A stretch of 64,000 bases of DNA from Paraburkholderia translucens. Its GTDB lineage: Bacteria > Pseudomonadota > Gammaproteobacteria > Burkholderiales > Burkholderiaceae. How positions within the stretch are numbered: position 1 is the first letter of the stretch; each line of letters opens with the position of its first letter. Under the pieces are notes generated by a model. The model was not told the origin of the DNA and did not search any database. It saw only the letters and a list, made by a program, of their open reading frames with translations. Below, one piece after another: positions 1 through 10,167 of this stretch. Both the position numbers and the translations under genes were made by a program. Where the stretch lies: contig NZ_JAJITC010000002.1 of the NCBI RefSeq assembly GCF_020881035.1, forward strand, positions 62,001-126,000. The letters run 5' to 3'.

Positions 1-326
1 TCTTCGAACTGGAAGGTCAGGAGTTCATGGCCCTCAACGGTGGCCCGCAGTATCCATTCACGCCGGCCATCTCGCTGTTCGTGCACTGCGACTCGCAGGA
101 GGACGTCGACCGCTACTGGTCGAAGCTGCTCGAGGGCGGCGGCAAGCCGTGGGCCTGCGGCTGGCTGCGGGACCGCTTCGGCGTGTCGTGGCAGATCGTG
201 CCCAATGTGTTGACGGACATGTTGCGCGACCCCGACCGCAAGAAGGCGAGCCGCGTGATGGCGACGATGATGAAGATGGTCAAGCTCGATATCGCGCCGC
301 TCGAGGCGGCATATCGCGGCGAGTAG
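1..326 (+). CDS. VOC-family protein (PhnB/3-demethylubiquinone methyltransferase-like), 5' end outside window
   Basis: This is the C-terminal part of a vicinal-oxygen-chelate protein. The frame is already open at base 3, upstream of the internal Met at 27, so the true start lies outside the window. Visible family features are the GQEFMALNGGP strand, a DVDRYWSKL helix, and GKPWACGWLRDRFGVSWQIVP, typical of PhnB-like proteins, which are about 150 residues long. VOC folds bind a metal and a small molecule; the substrate cannot be told from sequence. The gene stops 86 bases before the MFS gene on the same strand. The family is clear, the function unknown. Confidence 0.8.
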   Translation, partial: FELEGQEFMALNGGPQYPFTPAISLFVHCDSQEDVDRYWSKLLEGGGKPWACGWLRDRFGVSWQIVPNVLTDMLRDPDRKKASRVMATMMKMVKLDIAPLEAAYRGE

Positions 327-412
327 GACGGCGCGCGGCGCGTGCGCGCAACTCGCACGCGCGCCTTTTTGATAGGATCGAACTCGCCCCCCAATACGTC
401 GAGACAAGCACG

Positions 413-1621
413 GTGCGCGTCAACCATCAGGCCTTTTTCTGCTCGCTGTTCATCGCGCGTCTCGCCGATCAGATCCTGCTCTTTCTGGTGCCGCTCGTCG
501 TGTTTCAAACGACGCGCCAGGTCTCGTGGTCCGGCCTCGCGTTCTTCATCGAAACGCTGCCGCGCTACCTCGTGTTCCCGTTCTTCGGTGCGTTGTGCGA
601 CCGCTTTGCGCCGCTGCGCCTGATGCGGTTGAGCCAGGCGGTGCGCGCGCTGGCATGCTTCGGCGGCATCGCGGCGTATGCGCTGGTCGGCGGCATCGGC
701 TGGCTGATCGCGCTGTCGGCCGCGTGCGGCGTGCTGACGAGCCAGGGGCTCGTCGCGCGTGAGGTCATGCTGCCGCAGATCTTCAGCACGCAGCAGATCC
801 AGAAGGTGCTCGCGTATTCGCAACTGGCCGACCAGCTTGGATTCGTGCTCGGACCGATGCTCGCCGCGCTGATGCTCGGTGTGTGGCGCTGGGAATGGGT
901 CGTCGCCGCGACCGGCGTGCTGTTTCTCTGCGCCGACGCCGCGCTGTTCATCTGGCAGCGACTGAGCGGCTTTCACCCACCCGCGCGCTCACCGGCGCCC
1001 GTCACTCACTGGACGAGGCCGCTGCGCATCGCGCTCAGTCACATATGGACGCTGCCGGGCCTGAAGCAGGTCATCATGCTCGCGGCCGCCGAAAACCTCG
1101 TGATCGGCGTGACCGTCGCGACGTCGGCGGCGATGGTAACGGGCTTGCATGCGCAATCGAACCGCTACTACGCTGGTCTGCAAACGGCTGGCGCCATCGC
1201 CACGGTGCTGGTGCTGCTGACGGTCGCGCGAGCCGGCTGGCCCGCGCGCGTGCTCGGTCTCGTCGCGTTCGTGACGATCTGCGCGGGCGGCGTGATCGCG
1301 GGCGCGAGCGCATCGCCGTGGGGCTATGCGCTCGGCTTTCTGCTGATCGTCGGCTTCGACAAGATGTTCAACGTCTATATCCGCAGCGCACGTTTGCAGA
1401 TCATTCCACCCGAGGACTACGGCAAGACGATCGGCGTGGCGATCCTGCTGAACAACCTGACGCAGCCGCTCGCCGGCCTGCTCGTCGGCGTGTTTTCCGC
1501 GCGCACGCAAACGGGCCCGCTGATCGTCGCGCTGTCGCTGACGATGGGCGGCATCGGCGCGGCGGTATCGATCGGCTCGGCGCTGCTGCACCGTAAGCGC
1601 GCGTGGGCGCTCGAAGAGTGA
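413..1621 (+). CDS. MFS transporter
   Basis: A 402-residue, strongly hydrophobic protein with the repeated membrane helices of a major-facilitator permease. The loop after helix 2 reads GALCDRFAPLRLMRLSQAVR, a form of the family's G-x-x-x-D-R/K-x-G-R-R motif. I chose the GTG at 413 (VRVNHQAFFCSLF) because translation upstream in the same frame is Arg-rich and reads through the preceding VOC gene, while the membrane segment starts right after this point. The substrate is unknown. The nearest full neighbour, rdgC, is convergent, and a perfect 9-bp hairpin follows the stop. Confidence 0.8.
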   Translation: MRVNHQAFFCSLFIARLADQILLFLVPLVVFQTTRQVSWSGLAFFIETLPRYLVFPFFGALCDRFAPLRLMRLSQAVRALACFGGIAAYALVGGIGWLIALSAACGVLTSQGLVAREVMLPQIFSTQQIQKVLAYSQLADQLGFVLGPMLAALMLGVWRWEWVVAATGVLFLCADAALFIWQRLSGFHPPARSPAPVTHWTRPLRIALSHIWTLPGLKQVIMLAAAENLVIGVTVATSAAMVTGLHAQSNRYYAGLQTAGAIATVLVLLTVARAGWPARVLGLVAFVTICAGGVIAGASASPWGYALGFLLIVGFDKMFNVYIRSARLQIIPPEDYGKTIGVAILLNNLTQPLAGLLVGVFSARTQTGPLIVALSLTMGGIGAAVSIGSALLHRKRAWALEE

Positions 1622-1623
1622 CG

Positions 1624-1647
1624 GCGCTTCGCTACCTCGCGAAGCGC
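1624..1647 (+). terminator. Hairpin after the MFS gene
   Basis: GCGCTTCGC (1624-1632) pairs perfectly with GCGAAGCGC (1639-1647) around a 6-base loop, starting three bases after the MFS stop codon. No T-run follows directly, so it may stabilise the 3' end or slow polymerase rather than act as a classical intrinsic terminator. Confidence 0.5.
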
Positions 1648-1758
1648 GCAAAGTTACCCACAGTTTTTGTTGGCAAATCTGTGCATAACTTCCGGGAAAA
1701 ATCCGCAAACCGTTGATACGGCTGTCGTTTTTTCGTCTGCACCGAGGGTGCGGCAGCG

Positions 1759-2691
1759 TCAGGCCGCCACGGCCTGTGGCAGTGCGAACCCTTGTTCCGC
1801 CTGCTCGCCGCCCAACGCATCGAGCAGATCGCGCAGCATGCGATCGAGCTCGGCGGTCATCAGCGCGACGTCGGAATCGAAGCGCTCGTCGTCGTTTTGC
1901 GCGGTCGGGTCGCTCGCTTCCTTGAGCACGTCGAGCGCCGCGACGCGCTTGATCGTCAACGACGGCGTAAGCACGAACGACACGCGATCGTTCCAGGTCA
2001 TCGCGAGCCGCATGCACTGCTTGCCTGCCTCGATGTGCCGGCGCATATCTTCGGTATCCAGGGTGTGGCCGACATAGCGCACCGTCGCGTTGCCCTCGGC
2101 GGGCGAGCGCAGCTCGGTGTCCTGGTCGAGCGTGAAGCCCGCCGGAGCCTCACCGTCGAGCAGCCAGCCGGTCATCGCCGCGACCGGCGACTGCGCGACG
2201 CGCACCGTCATCAGCGGCAACTGGGCGATCGACTTGACGAGCAGCCCGCGCACATCGTCGGCAACCGCCTGCGACGCCGCGTCGATCACGAGCCAGCCAT
2301 TCGTGCAATCGATCCACACGCGCGTATCGCGGCGGATGCTGAACGCGCGCGGACGCAGCTCGTCAGTGACCTGCTCCTTCAGTTCGCGCATCTGCTTGCG
2401 GCCCGGCTTGAAGCCCTGCTGCTCCTCGAGCTCGGCCGCGCGCTCGCGCGTGACCTGCGTGACGACCGACGCCGGCAGCAGCTTCTTCTCGGCGCGGAAC
2501 GTCAGCAGCATCTGGCCGTTCATCGCGTAGACGAGCGAGTCGCCATCGCGCGGCGGCGCCCAGCCTTGCGCCTGCATCTCGACGCTCTGGCCGGGCGCGA
2601 ACGCGTACGGCGCGAGCCACTTCTGCATCTGTTCGGGGGTGACGGACCACGGAGCGGGCAGACGGTGTAGCTGAAGGTTTTTGAACCACAT
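1759..2691 (-). CDS. rdgC: Recombination-associated protein RdgC
   Basis: A 310-residue protein matching RdgC over its whole length (family about 300 residues). It begins [11 protein letters not shown] and contains the conserved segments [20 protein letters not shown], then [32 protein letters not shown] and [20 protein letters not shown]. RdgC is known as a ring-forming, non-specific double-stranded DNA-binding protein that restrains RecA at replication and recombination sites; it acts on the nucleoid. The gene stands alone, convergent with the MFS gene. Confidence in identity is high; regulation is not visible. Confidence 0.95.
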   Translation of the reverse strand: MWFKNLQLHRLPAPWSVTPEQMQKWLAPYAFAPGQSVEMQAQGWAPPRDGDSLVYAMNGQMLLTFRAEKKLLPASVVTQVTRERAAELEEQQGFKPGRKQMRELKEQVTDELRPRAFSIRRDTRVWIDCTNGWLVIDAASQAVADDVRGLLVKSIAQLPLMTVRVAQSPVAAMTGWLLDGEAPAGFTLDQDTELRSPAEGNATVRYVGHTLDTEDMRRHIEAGKQCMRLAMTWNDRVSFVLTPSLTIKRVAALDVLKEASDPTAQNDDERFDSDVALMTAELDRMLRDLLDALGGEQAEQGFALPQAVAA

Positions 2692-2846
2692 GAGCGAAGT
2701 CGGATTGGGGCAAAGCGCAGCATTTTATCCGACGGGAACCAGCCGGGACATTCGCGCGGCCGCGTTTGCAAAGACGACTCCCGCCCGCGCGTTTTGACGG
2801 CAAATCACCTAGACTTTCTGACAGGACAGACCCAAAGGAGGCGGTC

Positions 2847-3176
2847 ATGGCCGACGAAACCACAGGCTGGCAGACGGTGCAGTACGAAGGCTTCGAGATA
2901 CACGTTTCACCGGTCGAAAAAGATCCGCCCGACGCGGCGCAGGCCGCCTATGCGGCGGCCGCGCCAAAGAGCCGCTACACGTATCTCGGCTACGTCTGCC
3001 ATCCGGGCGCCGATCCCCATCTTCCCGGCCATTCGGTGGCGTTTCACGCCGACGGCGAGGAGAGCTTCGCGAGCCGCGACGACGCGCTATACGAAGCGGT
3101 GCACGTGGGACGCAGCATCATCGACGGCACGCATCCGGATCTGACCGTGCTGCCGCTCGTGACGGGCGGCGTTTGA
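2847..3176 (+). CDS. Conserved hypothetical protein, 109 aa
   Basis: The start at 2847 is fixed by a near-perfect ribosome site, AAAGGAGG at 2834-2841, six bases before the ATG. The product is small, acidic and soluble, with no signal peptide or membrane helix. It reads like a single alpha/beta domain: a YEGFEIHV strand, an Ala-rich stretch with YTYLGYVCHPGADPHLPGHSVAFHADGEESF in the middle, then a helix DDALYEAVHVGRSIIDG. I do not recognise a named family. It stands alone, convergent with the downstream glycosyltransferase. The codon pattern and ribosome site make it a real gene. Confidence 0.75.
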   Translation: MADETTGWQTVQYEGFEIHVSPVEKDPPDAAQAAYAAAAPKSRYTYLGYVCHPGADPHLPGHSVAFHADGEESFASRDDALYEAVHVGRSIIDGTHPDLTVLPLVTGGV

Positions 3177-3204
3177 CGCGCGCCGCGCCTCAACGGGAGC
3201 CCGG

Positions 3205-4050
3205 TCAGCCCAACGCGCGTTTGATGCGCGACTTCAGCAGCGCACGGCGCAGCCCGCCGGTGCGCTCCGGCTCGCTCACCGGGAGCGCGCCGTCGACGGC
3301 GGTGCCGCGGCGCAGGTAATAGCGATCGAAGGTCGCCTGCGTCATCCCCCACTTGTTGAGGAACTGCCGGCGCCCGTCGTTCTTGACGACCTTGCCGGTG
3401 CTCTTTTGCTGGAAGTGATAGACGAGACTGTCGCCGACACCGACGAACACGCGGCAGCCCGCGTCCCACAGCTTCATCGAGAAATCGTTGTCGCTGCTCA
3501 TGCCAGGACTCAGCTCGCTGCTGTAGCCCCCCACCTTGAACCACCAGTCGCGATGCACGAGCGTCGGCGGCCACGTCGCGCCGCGCCAGTCGGCCCGTAC
3601 AAGACCGGGCGCGGCGGCGACCAGCTCGTCGGCGCGAAACGCCTGCGCATCGCGGCCGAAGTCGCGCACGACCACGCACGGATTGCCCGAATCGACCGGC
3701 TCGATCATCGTGCCCGACAGCATGAAGAGGTTGTCCGCCGGCATCTGCGCAAGCCGCTTGACGAGCGCGTCGTCCCAGCCGGGGCAGCAGTACATGTCGT
3801 CGTTCATGTAGACGATGTAGTCCTGCGTCGCGCGCGCCGCCGCGATGTTGACCGCGTGGCAAATGCCGATATTGCCGGGCGACGCCGTGTGCTCGATGCC
3901 CTCGTCGCGTACCCACGCGAGCGTGCCGTCCGAGCCGTCGTTCACGTGCACGATGATCTGGTGCTGATGCGCCGAATGACGCCGCAGGCTTTTGATCACG
4001 AGGCGCAGATAAGGCAGGTTGTTCCAGGTCGGGATGATGATTGAGAACAT
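3205..4050 (-). CDS. Glycosyltransferase family 2 (GT-A)
   Basis: A 281-residue GT-A glycosyltransferase. The start at 4050 puts the nucleotide-sugar-binding strand MFSIIIPTWNN at the very N-terminus, as in the family; the 53 codons upstream in frame are Arg/Pro-rich and non-homologous. HVNDGSDGT is near residue 35 and the metal-binding acidic motif MNDDMY lies at 82-87. SSDNDFSMKLWDAGCRVFVG is the acceptor-side segment. It probably adds a sugar to lipopolysaccharide core or O-unit on the cytoplasmic face, given the divergent O-antigen ligase next door. A TACAAT -10-like box lies 67 bases upstream (4117-4122). Donor and acceptor are unknown. Confidence 0.88.
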   Translation of the reverse strand: MFSIIIPTWNNLPYLRLVIKSLRRHSAHQHQIIVHVNDGSDGTLAWVRDEGIEHTASPGNIGICHAVNIAAARATQDYIVYMNDDMYCCPGWDDALVKRLAQMPADNLFMLSGTMIEPVDSGNPCVVVRDFGRDAQAFRADELVAAAPGLVRADWRGATWPPTLVHRDWWFKVGGYSSELSPGMSSDNDFSMKLWDAGCRVFVGVGDSLVYHFQQKSTGKVVKNDGRRQFLNKWGMTQATFDRYYLRRGTAVDGALPVSEPERTGGLRRALLKSRIKRALG

Positions 4051-4233
4051 CGGGTCGGTCCGTTGAGCTGGGCACGGGCGCGGCCTGCGCCGCGCACCGG
4101 CCATGAGTGTCGCGCGATTGTACCGCCCCCGCCTGCTCGCACGACAGACGCTACCCGTGCGCTCCAGCGCATGCCAGAGCCCGTTGCACCCTGGCGCGTG
4201 CGGCAGCAAGCATTTTGCAAGGAAGTGGATGGT

Positions 4234-4239
4234 TATAAT
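4234..4239 (+). promoter_or_regulatory. Consensus -10 box upstream of the O-antigen ligase gene
   Basis: TATAAT matches the sigma-70 -10 consensus in full and lies about 98 bases before the ligase ATG. A TTGCAA occurs at 4215-4220 but only 13 bases upstream, shorter than the usual 16-18, so the -35 assignment is uncertain. The region is otherwise non-coding between two divergent genes. Confidence 0.4.
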
Positions 4240-4336
4240 CCGGTTCGCTCTGCCGTTCTGGAAGCATTCAAGTGGTCCGGCATCCCCTGCAATTTCACCA
4301 CCGGAACGGTAGTGTGTTCATCGATAACGTAGACCT

Positions 4337-5632
4337 ATGATTTTTGCACCCAGTCTGCTCTGGCTCACGACCGCTCTGCTGTTTCTCGCGCCTGCGGTCA
4401 ACCTGATGTGGCGTGGCGGCACCGGCTACTGCTTTTTCGCGCTCGTCGCGCTCGCGCTCGGCGCGGCCATCGCCAACCGGCGCATGCCAGGCTATTTCTC
4501 GGCCTTGCGCACCTACCGCTGGTTCACGATCGGCATGCTCGCCTTCGTCGTCGGGAGCGGCGCGCAGCAACTGGTGCTCGGCTACTGGCTGCCACGCGAG
4601 TTCGACTCGGTGGCGCGCTTCGCGCTTGCGCTGCCGGTGTTCCTGCTGCTGCGGCAATTGCCGTCGCGCAATCTGCGCGTGATCGGCTGGGGCTGCGCGG
4701 CAGGCGCGCTCGCGGTCGCCTCGTGGGCGATCATCAATCAGCCGCCCGGCGGCTGGACCGACGCGAACCGCCTGAACAACCCGTACACGAACGCGATCCC
4801 GTTCGGCGATACCTCGCTGCTGCTCGGGTTCCTGGCGGTGTTCACGCTCGGCTGGGACAATCCGCGCGACTGGCGCGTGCTGGCGCCGCGCGTCCTCGCG
4901 CTGGTGTCGGGCGGCTATGCATCGTTTCTGTCGGGCTCGCGCGGCGGCTGGCTCGCAGTCCCGGTGTTCGTCGTGCTGCTCGGCATGCAGTACCACTGGT
5001 TCACGCAGAAAAAGCGCCTGCTGATCGCGATGCTGGCAATCGTGATCGCGGCGGGCGGGTTGCTGTCGACCGGAAGGGTTCAGAAGCGCCTTGCCGAGGT
5101 GCCGAACGACGTGTCGATGATGCACAGGGGCGAAAACCACACGTCTACCGGCCTGCGCCTCGAGCTATGGAACGCGTCGCTGATGATGTTCTCGCGGCAT
5201 CCGGTATGGGGTATCGGCAAGGGCCATCTGGTCGACGAGCTCGGCGCGATGGCGAAGCGCGGCGAAGCGAAGGCCGAGATCGTCAACGAGCGCGCGCATA
5301 GCGACTTTTTCTCGACGCTCGCCGAGATGGGCGCGGTCGGTGTGATCTGCCTGTTGCTGTTCTACTACGGGATCACGGTGTATTTCTGGCGACACCGGCA
5401 TGCCGCCGATCCAGCGATTCGCGCCGCCTCGTACTCGGGCCTCGCGGTCGCGACGAGCACGGTGATCTTCGGGCTCACGATCGACGTGCTGGTGCCGGTC
5501 ATGGTGGCGGTGCTGCTCGCCTTGCTGGTGGCGACACTGCTGGCGATAATCGATGCGCGCAAACGGGAGTTGCAAAGCGAAGCGCAAGCGATGCCGGTGG
5601 CGCTAGTGCCCGAGACGCAATCGCGCGATTGA
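4337..5632 (+). CDS. O-antigen ligase family protein (WaaL-like)
   Basis: A 431-residue polytopic membrane protein with about ten to twelve hydrophobic segments. The PF04932 region shows as SFLSGSRGGWLAVPV near residue 200, the large periplasmic loop with TSTGLRLELWNASLMMFSRHPVWGIGKGH at about 270-300, then ERAHSDFFSTLAEMGAVG; the Arg and His in these segments are the residues known to matter in WaaL. The family transfers undecaprenyl-linked polysaccharide to lipid A-core at the periplasmic face. Neighbouring glycosyltransferases and msbA support an LPS role. A related polymerase or another ligase is possible, since family members are hard to separate by sequence. Confidence 0.85.
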   Translation: MIFAPSLLWLTTALLFLAPAVNLMWRGGTGYCFFALVALALGAAIANRRMPGYFSALRTYRWFTIGMLAFVVGSGAQQLVLGYWLPREFDSVARFALALPVFLLLRQLPSRNLRVIGWGCAAGALAVASWAIINQPPGGWTDANRLNNPYTNAIPFGDTSLLLGFLAVFTLGWDNPRDWRVLAPRVLALVSGGYASFLSGSRGGWLAVPVFVVLLGMQYHWFTQKKRLLIAMLAIVIAAGGLLSTGRVQKRLAEVPNDVSMMHRGENHTSTGLRLELWNASLMMFSRHPVWGIGKGHLVDELGAMAKRGEAKAEIVNERAHSDFFSTLAEMGAVGVICLLLFYYGITVYFWRHRHAADPAIRAASYSGLAVATSTVIFGLTIDVLVPVMVAVLLALLVATLLAIIDARKRELQSEAQAMPVALVPETQSRD

Positions 5633-5674
5633 TCGTTCCAAAACGAGCGGCAACCCGAACACGGGCCGCCGCCC

Positions 5675-6769
5675 TCATCCTCGCGTGAACACCTCGTAAA
5701 GCGCCGCGACGTGCGCGTCGACGCCCGGGTCGTAGACGAGACTCTCGCGCGGCGCCGCGATCCGCGCACCACCGCTCTTCGCGCGCTCGACCGCCTGCTC
5801 GATCGCGCGCTCGAAACTACCCTCGGACACCCGCGAAAATTCGATCTTCGCCGCGCCTGTCACAGTCTCCGCCGAACCCACGTTGTCGGCGATCACGAGC
5901 GGCGTACCGCACATCACCGACTCGACACCGACGAGCCCGAACGGCTCGTACGCCGACGCGACGATCGTGAAATCGGCGGCCGCGAACAGCTTCTCGATTT
6001 CCTTGCTGTAGCCCGCGTAACGGATCGTATCGCTGGTTTTCGGCACCGGGCGCCCCGCGACGACGAGGCAGACCGGCAGCGTCGTGCGCGAGAAAAACGC
6101 TTCGAGCAACGGATAGCCCTTGCGCTCGTGACTCGTCGAAGAGAAGACGAACATCACGCGATCGTCGGGCACGCCGAGCTGGCGGCGCAAGGCCGCGCGC
6201 GCGGCGGCGTCGAGCGGCTTGAAGCGTTCGGTGTCGACTGGCGGATAGAGCACGTCGATGCGTGCGGCCGGCACGTCATAGAAACGCTGCAACTCGCGGC
6301 TCATCAATTGGGAATGCGCGACGATCGCGCGCGCCCGCGTGTACACGCGCCGCTCGAGTTCGATCTGCCACGCGTCGCTGCGACGCGGCGCGCGGCCCGC
6401 GGCTTCGAGCGAGCCCGGATGCGTGCCGCCGCACAAGGCGACGTCGGCATGCGTCGAGTGATTGATCGAGAACACGCACGCCGGGCGATGCCGCTTCAAA
6501 CGTTGCTTCAGACGCCAGTCGAACGCGAGGTTGCGCAGCTTGCGCGGCGCCCAGCGCACATTGAGCGGCTGGGCGTCGATCCACGCGGCCTCCGGCAGCG
6601 CGCGGTCGATTTCGCGCGCGAACAAGGTCGGGCGCAAACCCATGCGGTGCAGGCCGGCGATCACGTCGCGCGTATAGCGTTCGGCGCCCCCGCTGTTCTT
6701 CAGCGCCTGGGCGGTCAGCGCGATGTCGATGAGGGGACGGCGGTTCGGTTCGCGGGTCGGCTCGGACAA
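5675..6769 (-). CDS. Glycosyltransferase family 4 (GT-B), WaaG-like
   Basis: A 364-residue GT-B glycosyltransferase. The N-terminal acceptor domain has LTAQALKNSGGAERYTRDV, the Gly-rich loop of family 4. The C-terminal donor domain has VFSSTSHERKGYPLLEAF and the E-x7-E motif in YEPFGLVGVESVMCGTPLVIAD, which binds the nucleotide sugar. The general layout resembles WaaG, the LPS core glucosyltransferase. The start is a TTG at 6769: no ATG or GTG fits upstream in frame, and the next Met lies inside the conserved N-terminal domain. The gene is convergent with the ligase gene. Confidence 0.87.
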   Translation of the reverse strand: MSEPTREPNRRPLIDIALTAQALKNSGGAERYTRDVIAGLHRMGLRPTLFAREIDRALPEAAWIDAQPLNVRWAPRKLRNLAFDWRLKQRLKRHRPACVFSINHSTHADVALCGGTHPGSLEAAGRAPRRSDAWQIELERRVYTRARAIVAHSQLMSRELQRFYDVPAARIDVLYPPVDTERFKPLDAAARAALRRQLGVPDDRVMFVFSSTSHERKGYPLLEAFFSRTTLPVCLVVAGRPVPKTSDTIRYAGYSKEIEKLFAAADFTIVASAYEPFGLVGVESVMCGTPLVIADNVGSAETVTGAAKIEFSRVSEGSFERAIEQAVERAKSGGARIAAPRESLVYDPGVDAHVAALYEVFTRG

Positions 6770-6965
6770 GGATCGGTCTCGGTGAGGCGCACGCGCGGGT
6801 GAGGCCGCGGGCGCGTAGTTTCGGGCAGCGGCAATTGTAAAGGATGGATTTCGCCGGGTTCAGGTCGGGGTGTCCCGGAGTGCCGCGGGCGTCGCGCGGC
6901 GCGGGCGTCGCGCGGCGCGGCCGTCAACGGCTAGAATCTAGGCCAATCGCCTTCATCCCGACTCC

Positions 6966-8000
6966 ATGACCGATAGCCTGCCGCCCGCCGCAACCGCCCC
7001 GAGCGCCCCAACCGACGACGGCGCCCGGCCGCTCGTCTCGATGCTCGTGATCGCCTACAACCAGGCGCAGCAGATCGGCGACGCCGTGCGCAGCGCACTC
7101 GCGCAAACCTACGAGCCGCTCGAAATCATCGTTTCCGACGATGCCTCCAGCGACGCCACCCCCGCCGCGATCGACGCGGCGCTCGCCGGCTACAGCGGGC
7201 CGCATCGCGTGGTCGTGCGACGCAACACCGTGAACCAGGGCATCAGCGCGCACCTGTCGCAACTCGCGCAGCTCGCGCAGGGCGAGCTGCTGTTCGTCGC
7301 CGCCGGCGACGACATATCGGCACCCGAGCGCTGCGCGCGCGTCGTCGACTGCTGGCTCGCGCATGGGCGGCGCCCCGACCTGATCGCGACCGATCTCGCC
7401 GACATGGACGAAGCAGGTCACGTGCACGAGCGCGTGAGTCCGACCGAGCTCGACCGCTACCGCAGCTTCGAGGACTGGCTCGCCGAGCGTCCCTGGCTGA
7501 TCGGCGCGGCACACACGTGGTCGCGGCGCCTGATCGAGCGCTTCGGGCCGATGCTGCCGGGTGCCGCGGCCGAGGATCAGATCATGGTACTGCGTGCGAT
7601 CCTCTCGGGCGGCGCGATCAGTCTGCGCGAGCCGCTGGTGCGCTACCGGCGCGGCGGGCTGTCGCGCAAGCGCCGCTACCAGTCGGTCGATGAACTGATC
7701 GCGCGGATGCGGCAGAGCAATCGCTACGGACTCGCGGAGCTCGCGCAGCTCCAGCGCGACGCTCAGATCGCCGGCATCGGCGAACGCATGCGCGCGGCCA
7801 TGGCGCCGAAGCTGGCACGCGAACAGTTCATCCACGCAATGTTCGAAGCGGGCAGCCTCGGCGAGCGCATCGGGCTGGTGACGCGCAGCGCCGGCGTGAA
7901 GCTCGGGCTGCGGATTCGGATGTTTCTGTATTCAAGCTGTCCGGCGGTCTATGCGCCGGGCATCTGGATCAAGCGGGTCGTGCGCGGCAGAAAGGCCTGA
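6966..8000 (+). CDS. Glycosyltransferase family 2 with C-terminal extension
   Basis: A 344-residue GT-A enzyme. It opens with a Pro/Ala-rich leader of about 22 residues, then PLVSMLVIAYNQ and the motif VSDDASSD near residue 57-63; AAGDDISAP near residue 116 is the metal-binding acidic site. GAAAEDQIMVLRAILSGG followed by PLVRYRRGG is the usual acceptor-side region. The last 100 residues are basic and helical and may lie on the inner membrane. It is divergent from the GT4 gene and convergent with msbA. The likely role is adding an outer-core or O-unit sugar; donor and acceptor are not predictable. Confidence 0.85.
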   Translation: MTDSLPPAATAPSAPTDDGARPLVSMLVIAYNQAQQIGDAVRSALAQTYEPLEIIVSDDASSDATPAAIDAALAGYSGPHRVVVRRNTVNQGISAHLSQLAQLAQGELLFVAAGDDISAPERCARVVDCWLAHGRRPDLIATDLADMDEAGHVHERVSPTELDRYRSFEDWLAERPWLIGAAHTWSRRLIERFGPMLPGAAAEDQIMVLRAILSGGAISLREPLVRYRRGGLSRKRRYQSVDELIARMRQSNRYGLAELAQLQRDAQIAGIGERMRAAMAPKLAREQFIHAMFEAGSLGERIGLVTRSAGVKLGLRIRMFLYSSCPAVYAPGIWIKRVVRGRKA

Positions 8001-8132
8001 AGACAGCACGCCCGGCCGTGTTCAGCGATGCGCCGCGGCTTGTGCATCAGAGGATCGGTGACTGCTGGCACGGCGAACCGGCCGCGGGGGCCGCGGCAAG
8101 CGCGCTGATGCCCCCGTTCATCGTGCGACCGA

Positions 8133-9926
8133 TCACGCCGCGCTTTGCTGGAACTGGATTCGATGCAGATGCGCGTACAAGCCGCCGTGCTCGAGCAGCT
8201 CGCGATGGCTGCCACGCTCGACGATCCGCCCCGCTTCCATCACGAGGATGCGGTCGGCGCGCTCGATCGTCGAGAGCCGGTGCGCGATCACGAGCGTGGT
8301 GCGGCCCTTCATCAGCGTTTCGAGCGCCGACTGCACATGACGCTCGGACTCGGAATCGAGCGCCGACGTCGCTTCGTCGAGAATCAGGATCGGCGCGTCC
8401 TTGTAGATCGCGCGCGCGATCGCGAGACGTTGGCGCTGGCCCCCCGAGAGCATCATGCCGTTGTCGCCGACGAGCGTCTCGATGCCCTGCGGCATCGCCT
8501 GCACGGTATCCCACAGGTTCGCCGCGCGCAGTGCGGACTTGACCTTCTCCGCGTTGACCTCCTGACCGTACGCGACGTTGTGCGCGATCGTGTCGTTGAA
8601 CAGCACGACGTCCTGGCTCACCATCGCGATCTGGCTGCGCAGCGCGTGGAGGTCGTATTCGGGCAGCGCGACGCCGTCGACCAGAATCGCGCCGCCGGTC
8701 GGATCGAAGAAGCGCGGCAGCAGGTTCACGAGCGTGGTCTTGCCGCTACCCGACGGCCCCGCGAGGGCGACCATCTCGCCCGGCGCGACCTTGAAGGACA
8801 CCTGATCGAGCGTGTGACGGTTGTGCGTGGAATTCTTGCCGTAGTTGAACGACACGTCGCGGAACTCGACCTCGCCGCGCGCGCGCACGAGCGGCTTGCC
8901 GCCACCCTTCGGCTCGGCCGGCTCGTCGATCAGGCCGAAGATCAGCTCGGCGGCGGTCATGCCGCGTTGCAGCGGCTGGTTCACGTCCATCAAATGCTTG
9001 AGCGGCGAGATGATCAGCAGCATCGACGTGACGAATGCGACGAAGCCGCCGACCGTCGTCTGATCCGACGATGATTGCACCACCGCGATCGTGATCACGA
9101 CCGCGAGCGCGATCGACGCGAGGAACTGCGTCAACGGCTGCGCGAGGCCGCCGGACACCGTCATGCGCATCGCGTAGCCGCGCAGACGCCGGCTCATCGC
9201 ATTGAAGCGGTCCATCTCGTACTGCTCGCCGTTATGCACCTTGACGACCTTGTAGCCGCCCACCGTCTCCTCGACGATGTACGACAGCTCGTTGGTCAGC
9301 AGCTGGTGCTCGCGGTTCAGGCGCCGCAGGCGGCGGTTGATCTTTCCGACGAGCCAGCCGATGCCCGGCAGCAGCACCGCGACGATCAGCGTCAGGCGCC
9401 AGTTCAGATAGAAGAGATAGCCGAGCAGGAAGATCACCGTGAGCGAATCGCGCACGAGCGTGACCATCACGCTCAGCAGCACGTTCAGGATCTGGTTGAC
9501 CTCGAAGACGATCGCGTTGATCACCGTGCTCGCGGTTTCGCGCTGGAAGAACGCGACGCTCGTGTGAATCATGCGGTCGAACATCTTCAGGCGCAGCTCG
9601 AGCAGGATCTTGTTCGACACGTACGCGAGCAGATAGCCGGACGCGTATTGCGCGATGCCGCGAATCAGCGCGAGACCGATCACCGCGATCGGTACGAGCC
9701 ACTTGGTCTTGTCGATCGCATGCGAGCCGAAGCCCTTGTCGAGCAGCGGCTTGAGCAGCGCGGGAATGGCGGCGTCGGTGCCGGCGCTCACCGCCATCGC
9801 GATGACGGCGCCCAGCACGACCCAGAGCAGCGGCTTGATGAAAGGCCACAGGCGCCGCAGAACGACGGACGGCGACGACGCATCGCCTGTACCCATGGGT
9901 TTGCTTAACGTTGGCTTCGCGCTCAA
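8133..9926 (-). CDS. msbA: Lipid A export ABC transporter MsbA
   Basis: A 597-residue half-transporter: a six-helix membrane domain in roughly the first 330 residues, then an ATPase domain. Walker A GPSGSGKT is at 390-397, the signature LSGGQRQRL at 493, Walker B ILILDE at 513 and the switch His in VIAHRLST near 549. The dimer flips lipid A-core across the inner membrane. The start is taken as the TTG at 9926 because AGAGGA lies five or six bases upstream; the alternative ATG at 9896 has no ribosome site. Its position among glycosyltransferases, facing a WaaE-like gene, agrees with lipid A-core export. Confidence 0.93.
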   Translation of the reverse strand: MSAKPTLSKPMGTGDASSPSVVLRRLWPFIKPLLWVVLGAVIAMAVSAGTDAAIPALLKPLLDKGFGSHAIDKTKWLVPIAVIGLALIRGIAQYASGYLLAYVSNKILLELRLKMFDRMIHTSVAFFQRETASTVINAIVFEVNQILNVLLSVMVTLVRDSLTVIFLLGYLFYLNWRLTLIVAVLLPGIGWLVGKINRRLRRLNREHQLLTNELSYIVEETVGGYKVVKVHNGEQYEMDRFNAMSRRLRGYAMRMTVSGGLAQPLTQFLASIALAVVITIAVVQSSSDQTTVGGFVAFVTSMLLIISPLKHLMDVNQPLQRGMTAAELIFGLIDEPAEPKGGGKPLVRARGEVEFRDVSFNYGKNSTHNRHTLDQVSFKVAPGEMVALAGPSGSGKTTLVNLLPRFFDPTGGAILVDGVALPEYDLHALRSQIAMVSQDVVLFNDTIAHNVAYGQEVNAEKVKSALRAANLWDTVQAMPQGIETLVGDNGMMLSGGQRQRLAIARAIYKDAPILILDEATSALDSESERHVQSALETLMKGRTTLVIAHRLSTIERADRILVMEAGRIVERGSHRELLEHGGLYAHLHRIQFQQSAA

Positions 9927-10167
9927 GGAATCCTCTGGAAATGCGGAACAGCGAGCACGCGGCGCATGGTCGGGCCGCCGCGTGGAATATCAAAAAAGAG
10001 CATTGTAATCGGTTGAAGTTGACCGCCGGCGCCTGGTGCGCAGCGCAATGCGCGGCACGCCTGACGGATCGGCGCTGTGGTGTGGGGCCGGATGGGGTGT
10101 GTATACTCGCTGCTCGATCGCCGGGTCGCGGCCCGCTCCGTCACCTCGTCCTCCACGCAACTCAGGT

